Source of the DNA: a bacterium
Lineage (GTDB): Bacteria > Bacillota > Clostridia > Oscillospirales > Oscillospiraceae
Direction: 5' to 3'
NCBI GenBank assembly: GCA_004560375.1
Contig: SFVC01000017.1
Coordinates: 1 to 53,559, forward strand
DNA length: 53,559 nt
Part shown: in pieces, positions 1-8,256 of the stretch
Layout of the letters: each line of letters begins with the position of its first letter
Numbering within the stretch: the first letter of the stretch is position 1
Notes under the pieces: generated by a model
Databases searched by the model: none
The model's input: only the letters and a program-made list of their open reading frames with translations
What the model was told of the DNA's origin: nothing
Made by a program: the position numbers and the translations under genes

Positions 1-96
1 CTGAATTGGTATTTTCCCATTTTTCTTCAACTCCTTGACTCTTTTATTATACATCAAGGTGTCCTATATTTTAATGTCTACTTTATTGGTATCATA
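1..96. other. AT-rich intergenic edge
   Basis: This short AT-rich stretch lies downstream of the minus-strand prmC gene and reaches the window edge. I see no convincing hairpin terminator, promoter pair or open frame in it. Confidence 0.4.
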
Positions 97-954
97 TCAA
101 GTGGGGTTTCCCTCCACCACCCGCCAGTGCATCCCCGGATCCAGGGTGCTCTGGATGTCCTGATAGCCGTTCTCCCGCAGGATCTCCTCCACCGCCTGGG
201 CCTGATCATAGCCCACCTCGAAGGCCAGCTTGCCCCCGGGCTTCAGCGCCCGCTTCCACTTCTTCGCCACCGCCCGGTAGAATTTCAGCCCGTCCTCTCC
301 TCCGTCCAGGGCGATGTGGGGCTCGTAGTCCCGCACCGACGGATCCAGCCGCGCGATCTCCAGCGTGGGGATGTAGGGAGGATTGCACAGGATCAAATCA
401 AAATCCCGCAAGATGCGGGGGGGCGGCTCCAGGGCGTCCACCTGAGCGGCCTGCACCTGCTCTGTCAGGCCGCAGCGGCGGATGTTCTGCCGGCACACCC
501 GCAGGGCGTCAGGCTGCCATTCGCCTAAGATCACGCGGGCCTCGGGGCAGTTGTCCGCAATGGCAAGGCCCACGCAGCCGCTGCCCGCGCACAGATCCAG
601 CACCCGGGCCTCCTCCCGATCCCGGAGGAACAGGATGCCCCGCTCCACCAGCGTCTCGGTGTCCGGCCGGGGGATGAGCACGTCCGGGCACACGTCCAAG
701 GTCAGGCCGTAAAACTCCCACTCCCCGATGAGGTAGGCCACCGGCTCCCCCTTCAGGCGGCGCGTCAGCAGCTCCCGGAACCGGCTCTCCGCCCCCTCGG
801 AGGCGTACAGCGGCAGGTCGTGAATGAGCTGCGTGCGATCCTTGCCGGAGGCGGCGCATAAAAGTTCCCGGGCCTCCAGCTGGGCGGCCTCCACCCCCAT
901 TCCCTTCAGCGCCTTCCGGGCGTCCAGATACAGGTCGTTATAGGTTGCGGGCAT
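97..954 (-). CDS. prmC: peptide chain release factor N5-glutamine methyltransferase
   Basis: This 285-residue cytosolic enzyme is expected to methylate the glutamine of the GGQ motif in release factors RF1 and RF2, using S-adenosylmethionine. The N-terminal helical domain covers about residues 1-75. The methyltransferase domain shows an SAM-binding loop near residues 120-133 (DLCAGSGCVGLAIA) and the diagnostic NPPY motif at residues 191-194, which binds the target glutamine. The length is normal for PrmC/HemK. The DUF1385 gene lies upstream on the same strand, a pairing often seen in clostridia together with prfA, which is not in this window. Family assignment is secure; expression coupling with DUF1385 is inferred and is interrupted by a hairpin element. 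Confidence 0.95.
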   Translation of the reverse strand: MPATYNDLYLDARKALKGMGVEAAQLEARELLCAASGKDRTQLIHDLPLYASEGAESRFRELLTRRLKGEPVAYLIGEWEFYGLTLDVCPDVLIPRPDTETLVERGILFLRDREEARVLDLCAGSGCVGLAIADNCPEARVILGEWQPDALRVCRQNIRRCGLTEQVQAAQVDALEPPPRILRDFDLILCNPPYIPTLEIARLDPSVRDYEPHIALDGGEDGLKFYRAVAKKWKRALKPGGKLAFEVGYDQAQAVEEILRENGYQDIQSTLDPGMHWRVVEGNPT

Positions 955-987
955 GGTCTCACCCTCTCTCTGTCAGTCTCATTGTCA

Positions 988-1077
988 CGCTGCAAAGCGG
1001 CCAGGTTCTCGCCTTCGGCTCGGTCGGCGATGGACGTTTGCCACTGGCAAACATCGCCGCTTGGTCGCTTTGCAGCG
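988..1077. repeat. 90-bp inverted-repeat element between prmC and DUF1385
   Basis: A perfect 12-bp inverted repeat (CGCTGCAAAGCG at 988-999 and its complement at 1066-1077) bounds the gap. A second hairpin lies inside it (GGCGATG...GTTTGCC facing GGCAAAC...ATCGCC, about 1026-1058). Neither orientation has a T-run, so it does not look like a standard terminator. It may be a small palindromic repeat or a transcript-processing structure. Confidence 0.6.
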
Positions 1078-1085
1078 CTTTTCAA

Positions 1086-2054
1086 TCACCACTGATCCGC
1101 GCCCTTCTCCTCGGGCAGCACCCGCTTGAGCGCCTCAATGCCCACCTCGATCATGGAATCGTCCGGCTCAAAGGTGGTGAAGTTCTGCATCCACATACCG
1201 GGCCCCCGCAGGACGCGGCACATCCCCCCGTCGTGCCCGCCCACATAGCGGTTGAACTCATAGGTCACCCCCACGATGACGGGCAGCATCAACAGGTGCA
1301 GCCCCATCCGCAGGAAGGTGTTCTCAATCTCCAGCGGGGTGAAGATCACGATGGACAGGAAGATGGACACCGCGATCACCACAAACAGGAAGCTGGTGCC
1401 GCACCGGGGATGGTGCCGGGGCTGCTTGCGGACGTTTTCGACGGTCAACTCCAGGCCGTTTTCATAGCAGTAAATGGTCTTGTGCTCCGCGCCGTGGTAC
1501 TGGAACACCCGTTGGATCTCCTTCATTTTAGAGCACAGGTAGAGGTAGAGCATGAAGATGGCCACCTTCAACACCCCCTCGATCACCGAGCGCACCCACA
1601 GGGGCATGGTTTTCCACACCAGCCCCAGCAACCCCGTCAGCGCCGTGGGCAGCAGGATGAACAACCCGATGGAGAAGGCGATCCCTAAAATGGCCCCCAG
1701 GGTGATGATCACCGTCATGGCCTTGTCCTCGCTGAGGTGGTCGTTGAGCCACTTGTCAAAGCCGGTCAGTTCCTCCGTCTCTCCCGTGCCGTCGTCGGAC
1801 ACCTCGGCGGAGTGCATCAGCGCCCGCATCCCGTGCACCATGGAGCCGCAGAAAATGAACATACCCCGGATGAAGGGCAGCTTCGCCAGCCCTGAACGGG
1901 GCTTGATGGGCTCCTCGGTGATGTCCAGCTCCCCGTCCGGCTTTCGCACCACGATGGCCCGTTTGCCCGGGCCCTGCATCATGATGCCCTCCAGCAGGGC
2001 CTGCCCGCCGCAGGTGGTCTTGTATGGGGTGCTGTGGAATTCCTCTTTTGCCAT
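1086..2054 (-). CDS. DUF1385 family membrane protein (YqhQ-like)
   Basis: This 322-residue protein matches the DUF1385 (YqhQ) family of Firmicutes, whose biochemical role is not established. The N-terminal family motif GGQALLEGIMMQGP is at residues 17-30. There are about four hydrophobic membrane segments, including ones near residues 95-125, 130-150 and 215-260. The sequence YHGAEHKT, typical of the family, lies just after the central membrane segments. The start ATG at 2054 has an AAGGAGA ribosome site about 8 nt upstream. It lies upstream of prmC on the same strand, a clostridial arrangement, so a link to translation termination is suggested only by context. Confidence 0.88.
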   Translation of the reverse strand: MAKEEFHSTPYKTTCGGQALLEGIMMQGPGKRAIVVRKPDGELDITEEPIKPRSGLAKLPFIRGMFIFCGSMVHGMRALMHSAEVSDDGTGETEELTGFDKWLNDHLSEDKAMTVIITLGAILGIAFSIGLFILLPTALTGLLGLVWKTMPLWVRSVIEGVLKVAIFMLYLYLCSKMKEIQRVFQYHGAEHKTIYCYENGLELTVENVRKQPRHHPRCGTSFLFVVIAVSIFLSIVIFTPLEIENTFLRMGLHLLMLPVIVGVTYEFNRYVGGHDGGMCRVLRGPGMWMQNFTTFEPDDSMIEVGIEALKRVLPEEKGADQW

Positions 2055-2109
2055 GGATCTGTCTCCTTTGCTGTCGCTCCGCTCTCCCGGGCATAGTGTA
2101 ATCCTATTT

Positions 2110-2258
2110 CTTGATCAAAAGATTGAACAATCTTTTGACGGCGGCGTTCCGCCGCCGCGCCTGCGGCGCACAAGAAAAGGATTGACGACATTCTTGGCGG
2201 CTGCGCCGCCGGGCCGCAGAATGCGGCCCCATAAAACAGCTAAACTGTTTTATGAAGA
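2110..2258. repeat. cluster of perfect hairpins in one gap
   Basis: At least five short perfect inverted repeats follow one another between the histidine kinase end and the DUF1385 start. They are an 11-bp stem at 2115-2138, an 8-bp stem with a TTC loop at 2139-2157, a 6-bp stem at 2196-2210, an 8-bp stem with a GAA loop at 2211-2229 and a 10-bp stem at 2230-2254. On the minus strand this lies between the end of the kinase gene and DUF1385. It could act as an insulator or terminator cluster, or be a nest of palindromic repeats. Confidence 0.6.
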
Positions 2259-2317
2259 ATTAGTATAACACAGCGGGTGGAGAATTGCAACCCGATTTGA
2301 AACTTTTGTTCGATTTC

Positions 2318-3829
2318 CTACACGTTCTCCACCCCGATGGGCAGGCGGATGGTGACCACGCAGCCGCCGCCGGGGGCGTTGCCGATGTCCAGCGTCCCGT
2401 TGTGGCTGTTGACGATCTCGTCGCACACGGCCAGACCGATGCCCGATCCCCGGGCCTTGGAGGAGCCCTTGTAGAATTTATATTTAATGTAGGGCAGCTC
2501 GTCCTCCGGCACGCCGGGGCCGTGATCCCGGATGCGGATCACCACATCGTCCTCCTCCCGGCCCACCGACACCTCAATGCGCCCGCCGGAGCCGCCGTGC
2601 TTGTCCGCGTTGTCCAGCAGGTTGCAAAATACCTGCCGCAGCCGCTCCGGATCGCCGTTGAGTATGGGCAGCTCGTCATCGCACTCGGTGTAGTCCAGCT
2701 CCAGCCCCTTCCGGCGGAAAAACTCCCGGTAGGTGTATACCGCGTCCTCCAGCTCCGCCAGAATGTCGATGGGCTCCACCGACAGGTTGAACCGCCCCGT
2801 CTCCATCCGGGAGAACTCCAGCAGCTCCTCCACCATGCGGGTGAGCCGCTGGGCCTCGGACACGATGATGCCCATGCCCTTCTTCACGTCGGCGGCGTCC
2901 CGCACCTCACCGTTATAGAGGGTCTCCGCCCAGCCGCTGATGGCGGTGAGGGGGGTTCGCAGCTCGTGGGACACGGAGGAGATGAATTCCGACTGGGTGC
3001 GCTCCGCCTGATCGATCTTCATGGACATATCGTTGATGGCGTCCACCAGATCCCCCATCTCGTCGTTGGAGCGGGACTCCATCTGCACGCCGTAGCTGCC
3101 GGTGGCGATCCGCTTGGCGGTCTCCGTCACCCGGATCACCGGATCCAGCACCGACTTGATGAAATAGGACGCAGTGACGCCCATGACAATCAGGATCACC
3201 AGCCCCACCCCGGAGGTAATGGCAATGATGCGGAACATCTGATCCTCCACCTGCCGCAGGGAGGTCACCATGCGAACCACCCCCACCACCGAACTGTTGT
3301 AGACAACGGGGGCGGAGGCGGCGATGATCTGATCGCCGGTGTCGGGATCGGGGCCGGTGTAGGTCTCCACCCGCTTGCTCTCGATGGATTTCAGCACGTC
3401 GAGGGTTTCCACCCCCGCCCCGGATATGTCCATCATGGAGGACATCATCACCCGGCCGTTGGCGTTGAGTATTTGCACCTCGATGTAGTTCTTCTCCTCA
3501 AACTGGTTGACGAACTGCCGGGCGGTATAGAGATAGGTGGTCTCCGTATAGTTGCGGAACATCCCGGCGGCGGTCTGGGCCTTGCTCTCCAGGGTGGCCA
3601 GAATGGTGGAGGTATAGTAGCCGTACATGGCCAACGAGAACGCCGTCACCGCGGTGGCCACCACCACCAGGGTGGCCCCCAGGGTGTTGAGCAGCCAGCG
3701 CCACCGCAGCTTGTCCCGGGGGGGCTTGTCCGCCGCCGGCTGGACTTCCTCCACCGCCGGCTCCGGCTTCACCGGCTTCTTTTTCTTCCGCTTGCCCCGG
3801 TTTTCCTGTTCCACGCTGCCACCTCCCAC
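2318..3829 (-). CDS. membrane sensor histidine kinase
   Basis: This 503-residue protein is a classical two-component sensor. A lysine-rich cytoplasmic tail (residues 1-42) precedes TM1 (about 45-70). An extracellular sensory region (about 73-195) is followed by TM2 (about 200-224), a HAMP linker (about 225-277), a HisKA domain with phospho-accepting His288 in SVSHELRTP, and a HATPase domain. The ATPase domain shows the N box NLLDNADKHG (403-412), the G1 box DHGPGVP (435-441) and the G2 box GSGIGLAV (461-468). The layout resembles PhoR/WalK-type kinases. The response regulator gene lies directly upstream, so the two form a pair. The ligand is unknown. The extracellular region contains a stretch (about 160-190) resembling a Cache/PAS-type sensor fold, which is an inference. 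Confidence 0.93.
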   Translation of the reverse strand: MGGGSVEQENRGKRKKKKPVKPEPAVEEVQPAADKPPRDKLRWRWLLNTLGATLVVVATAVTAFSLAMYGYYTSTILATLESKAQTAAGMFRNYTETTYLYTARQFVNQFEEKNYIEVQILNANGRVMMSSMMDISGAGVETLDVLKSIESKRVETYTGPDPDTGDQIIAASAPVVYNSSVVGVVRMVTSLRQVEDQMFRIIAITSGVGLVILIVMGVTASYFIKSVLDPVIRVTETAKRIATGSYGVQMESRSNDEMGDLVDAINDMSMKIDQAERTQSEFISSVSHELRTPLTAISGWAETLYNGEVRDAADVKKGMGIIVSEAQRLTRMVEELLEFSRMETGRFNLSVEPIDILAELEDAVYTYREFFRRKGLELDYTECDDELPILNGDPERLRQVFCNLLDNADKHGGSGGRIEVSVGREEDDVVIRIRDHGPGVPEDELPYIKYKFYKGSSKARGSGIGLAVCDEIVNSHNGTLDIGNAPGGGCVVTIRLPIGVENV

Positions 3830-3878
3830 CCCACAAAAGCCAAAAGGCGGCCTTTGCGGGGGCCCCGGATTTCATTCA

Positions 3879-3968
3879 ACTGGCCGGAAGTGAATTCCGG
3901 CCAGTTCAAGGTTTTCGCTCCGCGAAAACGCTTGTGTGGCGCACTCGCGCCGGCGCCGCTCCGCGGCG
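3879..3968. repeat. three consecutive hairpins between RR and HK genes
   Basis: Three perfect inverted repeats fill the 152-bp gap between the response regulator and the kinase. They are a 12-bp stem AACTGGCCGGAA (3879-3890/3895-3906, loop GTGA), an 8-bp stem GTTTTCGC (3911-3918/3922-3929, loop TCC) and a 6-bp stem CGCCGC (3954-3959/3963-3968, loop TCC). None has an adjoining T-run. They sit inside an apparent operon and might lower kinase expression relative to the regulator. Confidence 0.6.
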
Positions 3969-3981
3969 GATCGAGCCATGT

Positions 3982-4674
3982 CTACATTTCCCACCTGTAG
4001 CCGAAGCCCCAGACTGTGATCACATAGGACGGATTCTGGGGATCGTCCTCCAGCTTGATCCGCAGGCGGCGGATGTTCACATCCACGATTTTCAGTTCCC
4101 CCAGGAACTCGGTGCCCCACACTGCCTTCAGGATCTCCTCCCGGGACAGGGCCTTGCCCGGGTTCTCCATGAACAGCTTCACGATGGAATACTCCACCTG
4201 GGTCAGCTTCACCCGCTTGCCGTTCTTCTCCAGGGTGCGGTTCCGGGTGTTCAGCAGGAAGGGCGGCTGCTCGATCTCATCCGCGTCCCGCATGGCCCCG
4301 CCGCCGGTGCGGCGGAACAGGGCGTCCACCCGGGCGGTGAGCTCCGCCGGGGAAAAGGGCTTGGTCACATAGTCGTCCGCCCCGGTCATCAGGCCGCTGA
4401 CCTTGTCCATCTCCTGGGTGCGGGCGGTGAGCATGATGATGCCCATCTGGGAGTTGCCCGCCCGGATGCGGCGGCACACCTCAAAGCCGTCCATCTCTCC
4501 GGGCAGCATGATGTCCAACAGGGCCACCTGGATATCCGGATTCTGCTGGATTCGGGCCAGGGCCTCCTCGCCGGTGCCCGCCTCGATGGCGTCGTACCCC
4601 GCCCGCTTCAGGTTGATCACCACAAAGCTGCGGATATTGGCCTCGTCCTCCAGCACCAAAACCTTTCTTGTCAC
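3982..4674 (-). CDS. OmpR/PhoB-family response regulator
   Basis: This 230-residue DNA-binding regulator has an N-terminal receiver domain with acidic residues near positions 10-11, phospho-accepting Asp54 (ALLDIMLP) and the conserved lysine in DDYVTKPF. A C-terminal winged helix-turn-helix domain covers about 130-228 and ends in the typical YVITVWGFGYRW segment. It lies 22 bp downstream of the lipoprotein gene and upstream of the histidine kinase, so the three genes probably form one minus-strand unit. Phosphorylation by the adjacent kinase is inferred from gene order. The target genes are unknown. Confidence 0.95.
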   Translation of the reverse strand: MTRKVLVLEDEANIRSFVVINLKRAGYDAIEAGTGEEALARIQQNPDIQVALLDIMLPGEMDGFEVCRRIRAGNSQMGIIMLTARTQEMDKVSGLMTGADDYVTKPFSPAELTARVDALFRRTGGGAMRDADEIEQPPFLLNTRNRTLEKNGKRVKLTQVEYSIVKLFMENPGKALSREEILKAVWGTEFLGELKIVDVNIRRLRIKLEDDPQNPSYVITVWGFGYRWEM

Positions 4675-4696
4675 TGTCGTCTCCCCGCTTTCGTCA

Positions 4697-6097
4697 TCAT
4701 GGGATGGCTCGCTGCCTGGTGGCCCACTCCACCGTGATGAGCCTGAACCGCTGGATCAGCCCCTCCTCATCCAGGCCGCAGTCCCATACGCTGTCGTCCA
4801 ACACCGCGCAATAGGTGGCGCTGCTGTCCGTATATAAGGTAAACCGCCCCGCCAGCTTGGAGCGGGCGTTCCGGTTGCTCCCCGTGAGTCGGTAGATGGT
4901 GAGGAATTTCTTCGGAGGCGGATCCCCTTCCTTCCGCTTGGGCCAGTAGTAAAACACCACCGACCGCTCCCCCCGGCTGCTGAGGCTGTCGTCCCGGGAC
5001 ACGGCGATGTTCCCCAAATCCCAGCCGTTGGGCAGGTTCAGGTACCAGCTGTCCGTCACCGCATGGTAGGTGACGCAGCTGGTGCTGCCCTCGCCGGCGG
5101 AGTCAAACTGCTGCCAGTAGATGAAATACTGGGCGGAGTCGTTCTCCGGGTCGATGGGGGTCAGAAGCTGAGGCCGGGGGATCTCCAGCACCCCGTCGCC
5201 GTTGATGTCGGTGGCGCCCACCTCGGTATAGGAGCGGGCGGTGGCCAGGCTGGCCCCGCTCTCCACATCCCGGGTGATGTTCTTCAGCCCGTCCTTGTCC
5301 AGCACCAGGATGTCGGTGAGCATACCGCCCTCCAGCTCCACCCCCACATACACCGCCAGCCGGCCGTCCGCCAGGCGGCCCACCTCCGTGGCGGCCACGT
5401 CCCGCATCCCATCCGAAAGGGCCACATTGGAGGTGATGGTCATGGCTCCGTCCACATATTCGTAGTATTCCGCCTGGTTGTTCCCCTCGCCGGAGCTGTC
5501 CTGCTGGAAAACCATGATCTCCTGCTTACCGTCCCCGTTCAGGTCGGACACGAGGTAGGACTCGTTATAGGCGGTATTCATCAGCTGATCCGCCTCGGCG
5601 CCGATGAGGCTGTAGGCGGACAGGATGTGCACCCCGCCGCTGAGTTGCCAGCTGACGATGATCTCCCGGCTCCCGTCCCCGGTGAGATCCTCATAGGCCA
5701 CGGAGTTGATGGAATTCCCCTCCCCGGACAGCATATGAACCTGCCGGTAGGTGTGGTCGCCACCCTCGCCGCCTCCCTGCCGGAACAGGCACACCCGCAT
5801 GGGCTGCTCCTCCACGGAGGTCACCCGGAGAAATACCGCGGCGGTCTCCTGCTCCCCGTCCCCGTCCAGATCCAGCAGCTGAATGGTGGAGGTGTTGCTG
5901 CCGTAGTTGATGGTGGCGTACTCCGCCCCCAGCTCGTTCATAGTGGCGTCGATGGTGGTCTGGAGATCCTTATATTCCTGGGGCAGCACCGGCAGGGCGT
6001 ACAGCCTGTCCACCGGTTGAAACACGCAGCCGCTCAAAAGGGCCGCCAGCCCCAGAGCCATCGCCCCCAGCAGCCCCTGCCGGATCCTGTGCCTCAT
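4697..6097 (-). CDS. lipoprotein with FG-GAP/VCBS-like repeats
   Basis: The protein begins with a short charged n-region, a hydrophobic stretch and the lipobox LLSGC, so it is predicted to be a lipoprotein anchored outside the membrane. I place the start at 6097, because an AGGAGG site ends about 9 nt upstream and overlaps the longer possible start at 6115. The mature region carries several Asp/Gly-rich calcium-loop motifs such as LDLDGDGEQE, DLTGDGSREI, DLNGDGKQEI and DINGDGVLEI, typical of FG-GAP/VCBS blades, so a beta-propeller is likely. It is the first gene of the operon with the response regulator and kinase, suggesting an envelope sensing or surface-monitoring role. No enzymatic motif is visible. 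Confidence 0.85.
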   Translation of the reverse strand: MRHRIRQGLLGAMALGLAALLSGCVFQPVDRLYALPVLPQEYKDLQTTIDATMNELGAEYATINYGSNTSTIQLLDLDGDGEQETAAVFLRVTSVEEQPMRVCLFRQGGGEGGDHTYRQVHMLSGEGNSINSVAYEDLTGDGSREIIVSWQLSGGVHILSAYSLIGAEADQLMNTAYNESYLVSDLNGDGKQEIMVFQQDSSGEGNNQAEYYEYVDGAMTITSNVALSDGMRDVAATEVGRLADGRLAVYVGVELEGGMLTDILVLDKDGLKNITRDVESGASLATARSYTEVGATDINGDGVLEIPRPQLLTPIDPENDSAQYFIYWQQFDSAGEGSTSCVTYHAVTDSWYLNLPNGWDLGNIAVSRDDSLSSRGERSVVFYYWPKRKEGDPPPKKFLTIYRLTGSNRNARSKLAGRFTLYTDSSATYCAVLDDSVWDCGLDEEGLIQRFRLITVEWATRQRAIP

Positions 6098-6179
6098 CGT
6101 TCTCGACCTCCTCACCCCGCCGAAGCAGTTCCCCCGCCGAAGCGGGCCGCGCCCGCCTTGGGCGGCGCGTTTAGGAGTT

Positions 6180-6185
6180 ATTATA
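6180..6185 (-). promoter_or_regulatory. extended -10 promoter of lipoprotein-RR-HK operon
   Basis: On the minus strand the sequence TGCTATAAT forms an extended -10 element about 80 bp upstream of the lipoprotein start. The -35 region is weak. The gap between it and the gene is GC-rich with an imperfect hairpin. Confidence 0.5.
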
Positions 6186-6266
6186 GCACAGATTTTCCGC
6201 CCTGCCTACGGATTTTTGTAAACAAACAGCAAAAATAAAAAAAACAAAAAAATCTGAAAAAAACGC

Positions 6267-6295
6267 TTGCATTTCCCGGAGGGATGTGGTATGAT
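6267..6295 (+). promoter_or_regulatory. promoter of tRNA-Arg
   Basis: TTGCAT (6267-6272) and TATGAT (6290-6295) are separated by exactly 17 bp and end 24 bp before the tRNA. An A-rich tract lies upstream (about 6231-6263), as an UP element would. Confidence 0.75.
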
Positions 6296-6318
6296 AAACA
6301 AGCTCAAGAGAGCGGTAT

Positions 6319-6395
6319 GCGGCTGTAGCTCAGCTGGATAGAGTGTTTGGCTACGAACCAAAAGGTCGGGGGTTCGAATCCCTTCAGCCGTACCA
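6319..6395 (+). tRNA. tRNA-Arg (anticodon ACG)
   Basis: The sequence folds as a full cloverleaf. The acceptor stem is GCGGCTG with CAGCCGT (one G-U closing pair), followed by A and an encoded CCA at 6393-6395. The anticodon stem TTTGG/CCAAA encloses loop CTACGAA, giving anticodon ACG for CGN arginine codons; A34 is normally deaminated to inosine. The T arm contains GGTTCGAATCC. Confidence 0.97.
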
Positions 6396-6400
6396 GTTCA

Positions 6401-6461
6401 GAAATACCCTGCACTGCTCCGTTTCCGGCTTCGCCGAAAACTGCGCTATGCAGGGTATTTC
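6401..6461. repeat. 61-bp near-palindrome just after tRNA-Arg
   Basis: A perfect 13-bp inverted repeat GAAATACCCTGCA (6401-6413) pairs with 6449-6461. The interior also forms an imperfect stem closing on CCGGC-TTC-GCCG, so the whole unit folds into one long hairpin. It starts 6 nt after the tRNA CCA end. It could be the tRNA terminator or processing hairpin, or a palindromic repeat inserted at the tRNA 3' end. There is no long T-run directly after it. Confidence 0.65.
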
Positions 6462-6741
6462 TTCACTTCCAACCGCGGCCCGCCGCGCTGGGCCGCGGTT
6501 GGGGGCCGCCCTGCGGGCGGCGGGGATCCGGGCTGCGCCCGGCTCTTTTTTTGTCAATTTTTTCAAGGAAAGCGGTCATTTCGATAGGAAATGGCCGCTT
6601 TTCTTCATTTCTTCAAGCAATTCAATTCTGAGCGGAAGGCTCCGGCTCCGCAGCGCCGCCTCGGTTTCCGCACCAGCCGGAGGCAGAACGAGGGCGGGCT
6701 CCCACGAGTCCGCCCTCTTAACAGGATCTGCTGTCCGGCTT

Positions 6742-7767
6742 CTACAGCACCGAGCGCAGGAACTCCAGTTCCTCCTGCGTGGTGGACCAGCCGGTGGCAA
6801 AACGCACCACCGTTCTGTCCGGGCCATACTTCTCCCAGAAGCCGAAAGACACCTGCTTCCGTAGCTCCTCCACCCGGCTGTCCTCCAGAATGACAAACTG
6901 CTGGTTGGTGGGGGACTCCAGGTAAAACTCCACCCCTTTTTCGTGCAGGATCGCTTTCAGCTGTTCCGCCATCTCAATGGCATGGCGGCTCAGTTCAAAA
7001 TACAGCCCGTCCGTGAACAGCGCGTCGAATTGCACCCCCAGCAGACGGCCCTTGGCCAGCAGCGCCCCCCGTTTTTTCACCGCGTTGGTAAAATGGGGCG
7101 GTCGGTTGCGCCCGGTAAACACCACCGCCTCGCCGCACAGCGCCCCCACCTTGGTGCCGCCGATGTAGAATACGTCGCACAGCGCCGCGATATCCGCCAG
7201 GGTCACGTCCGTGTCCCGGCTCATCAGGCCGTAGCCCAGCCGGGCTCCGTCCAGAAACAGCGGGATCTTGCGGGCGCGGCACACCCGGGACAGCGCCTCC
7301 AGCTCCGCTTTGCTGTACAGGGTGCCGTACTCCGTGGGATGGGAGATGTACACCATGCCGGGGAACACCATGTGCTCGTGGTTTTCGTCGGCGTAAAAAT
7401 CACGGATGTATCCGTCCACCTCTGCCGCATCCAGTTTGCCCTCCCGCTGGGGCAACTCCAGCACCTTGTGGCCGGTGTACTCGATGGCCCCGGCCTCGTG
7501 GGTATTCACGTGCCCGGTTCGAGCCGCGATCACCCCCTCGTGTTCCCGCAGCAGGGTGGAGATCACGATCTGGTTGGTCTGGGTGCCGCCGGTGAGAAAT
7601 TCCACCTGGGCCCCGGCGCAGCCACAGGCCGCCCGGATCTTCTCCTTCGCGCCGGCGCACCAGACGTCCTCGCCGTAGCCGGGGAGGGGTTCCAGGTTGG
7701 TCTCCACCAGCCGCTTTAAAACCTGGGGATGGGCGCCCGCGATGTAGTCACTGGCAAACGAAATCAT
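6742..7767 (-). CDS. ltaE: low-specificity L-threonine aldolase-type PLP enzyme
   Basis: This 341-residue fold-type I PLP protein belongs to the beta-eliminating lyase / threonine aldolase family, which cleaves L-threonine or L-allo-threonine to glycine and acetaldehyde. Visible features are the N-terminal FASDYIAGAHP segment, the PLP phosphate region FLTGGTQTNQ (about 58-67), the conserved region GARLGYG, and the Schiff-base lysine in YIGGTKVGALCGEAV. Length is normal. It is monocistronic, divergent from the aldolase cluster and preceded by its own TATAAT at 7912-7917. Substrate preference among threonine, allo-threonine and phenylserine cannot be read from sequence. Confidence 0.9.
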   Translation of the reverse strand: MISFASDYIAGAHPQVLKRLVETNLEPLPGYGEDVWCAGAKEKIRAACGCAGAQVEFLTGGTQTNQIVISTLLREHEGVIAARTGHVNTHEAGAIEYTGHKVLELPQREGKLDAAEVDGYIRDFYADENHEHMVFPGMVYISHPTEYGTLYSKAELEALSRVCRARKIPLFLDGARLGYGLMSRDTDVTLADIAALCDVFYIGGTKVGALCGEAVVFTGRNRPPHFTNAVKKRGALLAKGRLLGVQFDALFTDGLYFELSRHAIEMAEQLKAILHEKGVEFYLESPTNQQFVILEDSRVEELRKQVSFGFWEKYGPDRTVVRFATGWSTTQEELEFLRSVL

Positions 7768-8256
7768 AGTTATTCCCGCTTTCTGTTCTTTTAGTTTCCA
7801 TCAGGCCCACCGGGAGTCTCCCTTTCCGGCGCCTGACTCAACGCTGTGTCGCGTCTGAATCGTCTCCCATTCCGCCCTGTCCGCTTCTCCTTCCGGGCAA
7901 GAATTTCCTTTATTATAACACACCCGGGCCAAAAATGAAATTCAAATATTGCTTCCCAGTGTAGATGGCAGGATTCAAGACAAACCGTAGAAACCGTGTC
8001 AAATGGATTTTGGCAGACTGCAGCCGCAGCCATCGCGCAGGAAGCCCCATCAGCCTTCGCCATTTTGTGCATTTCTACAACGCCGCGTCCGGGGAACTCC
8101 CCGTGCACCCAGCTTTTGCCGTGATATTAAATAAAATTTTTCCGCCTTCTTCGTAAAAAATATCACTTGTGCCACAGCAGAACTTCGTGTATACTATAAT
8201 GGATAAGTTAGATAACTTAAATAATTTGGCACTTTGCCATATGGAGGGACATAACC
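7768..8256. other. 489-bp divergent control region
   Basis: This gap separates ltaE (minus) from the catabolic cluster (plus). A minus-strand TATAAT lies at 7912-7917 for ltaE. An AT-rich inverted repeat GTGATATT/AATATCAC (8121-8128 and 8159-8166) precedes the plus-strand promoter at 8195-8200. Short open frames across 7791-8156 have no family resemblance and are treated as noncoding. Confidence 0.6.
8195..8219 (+). promoter_or_regulatory. cluster promoter -10 and palindromic operator
   Basis: A consensus TATAAT (8195-8200) has only a weak -35. Four bases further on lies a perfect 16-bp palindrome, TAAGTTAGATAACTTA (8204-8219), which would cover the transcription start. Its place and symmetry suit a repressor operator. 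The ROK repressor encoded at 19829-21052 in the same cluster is the natural candidate, by inference. The first gene starts at 8257 behind a GGAGGG site. Confidence 0.6.

Noticed and set aside
2285..4000. 571-residue plus-strand open frame opposite the histidine kinase
   Set aside because: It is rich in His, Gly and Pro with no domain, the typical shadow of a GC-rich gene, and the minus strand encodes a clear kinase.
988..6461. CRISPR array from repeated hairpins
   Set aside because: The hairpins differ in sequence and spacing and there are no uniform repeats with spacers or cas genes.
7791..8108. 105-residue minus-strand open frame in the ltaE-fba gap
   Set aside because: It spans the promoter region of ltaE and has no motif or ribosome site that convinces.
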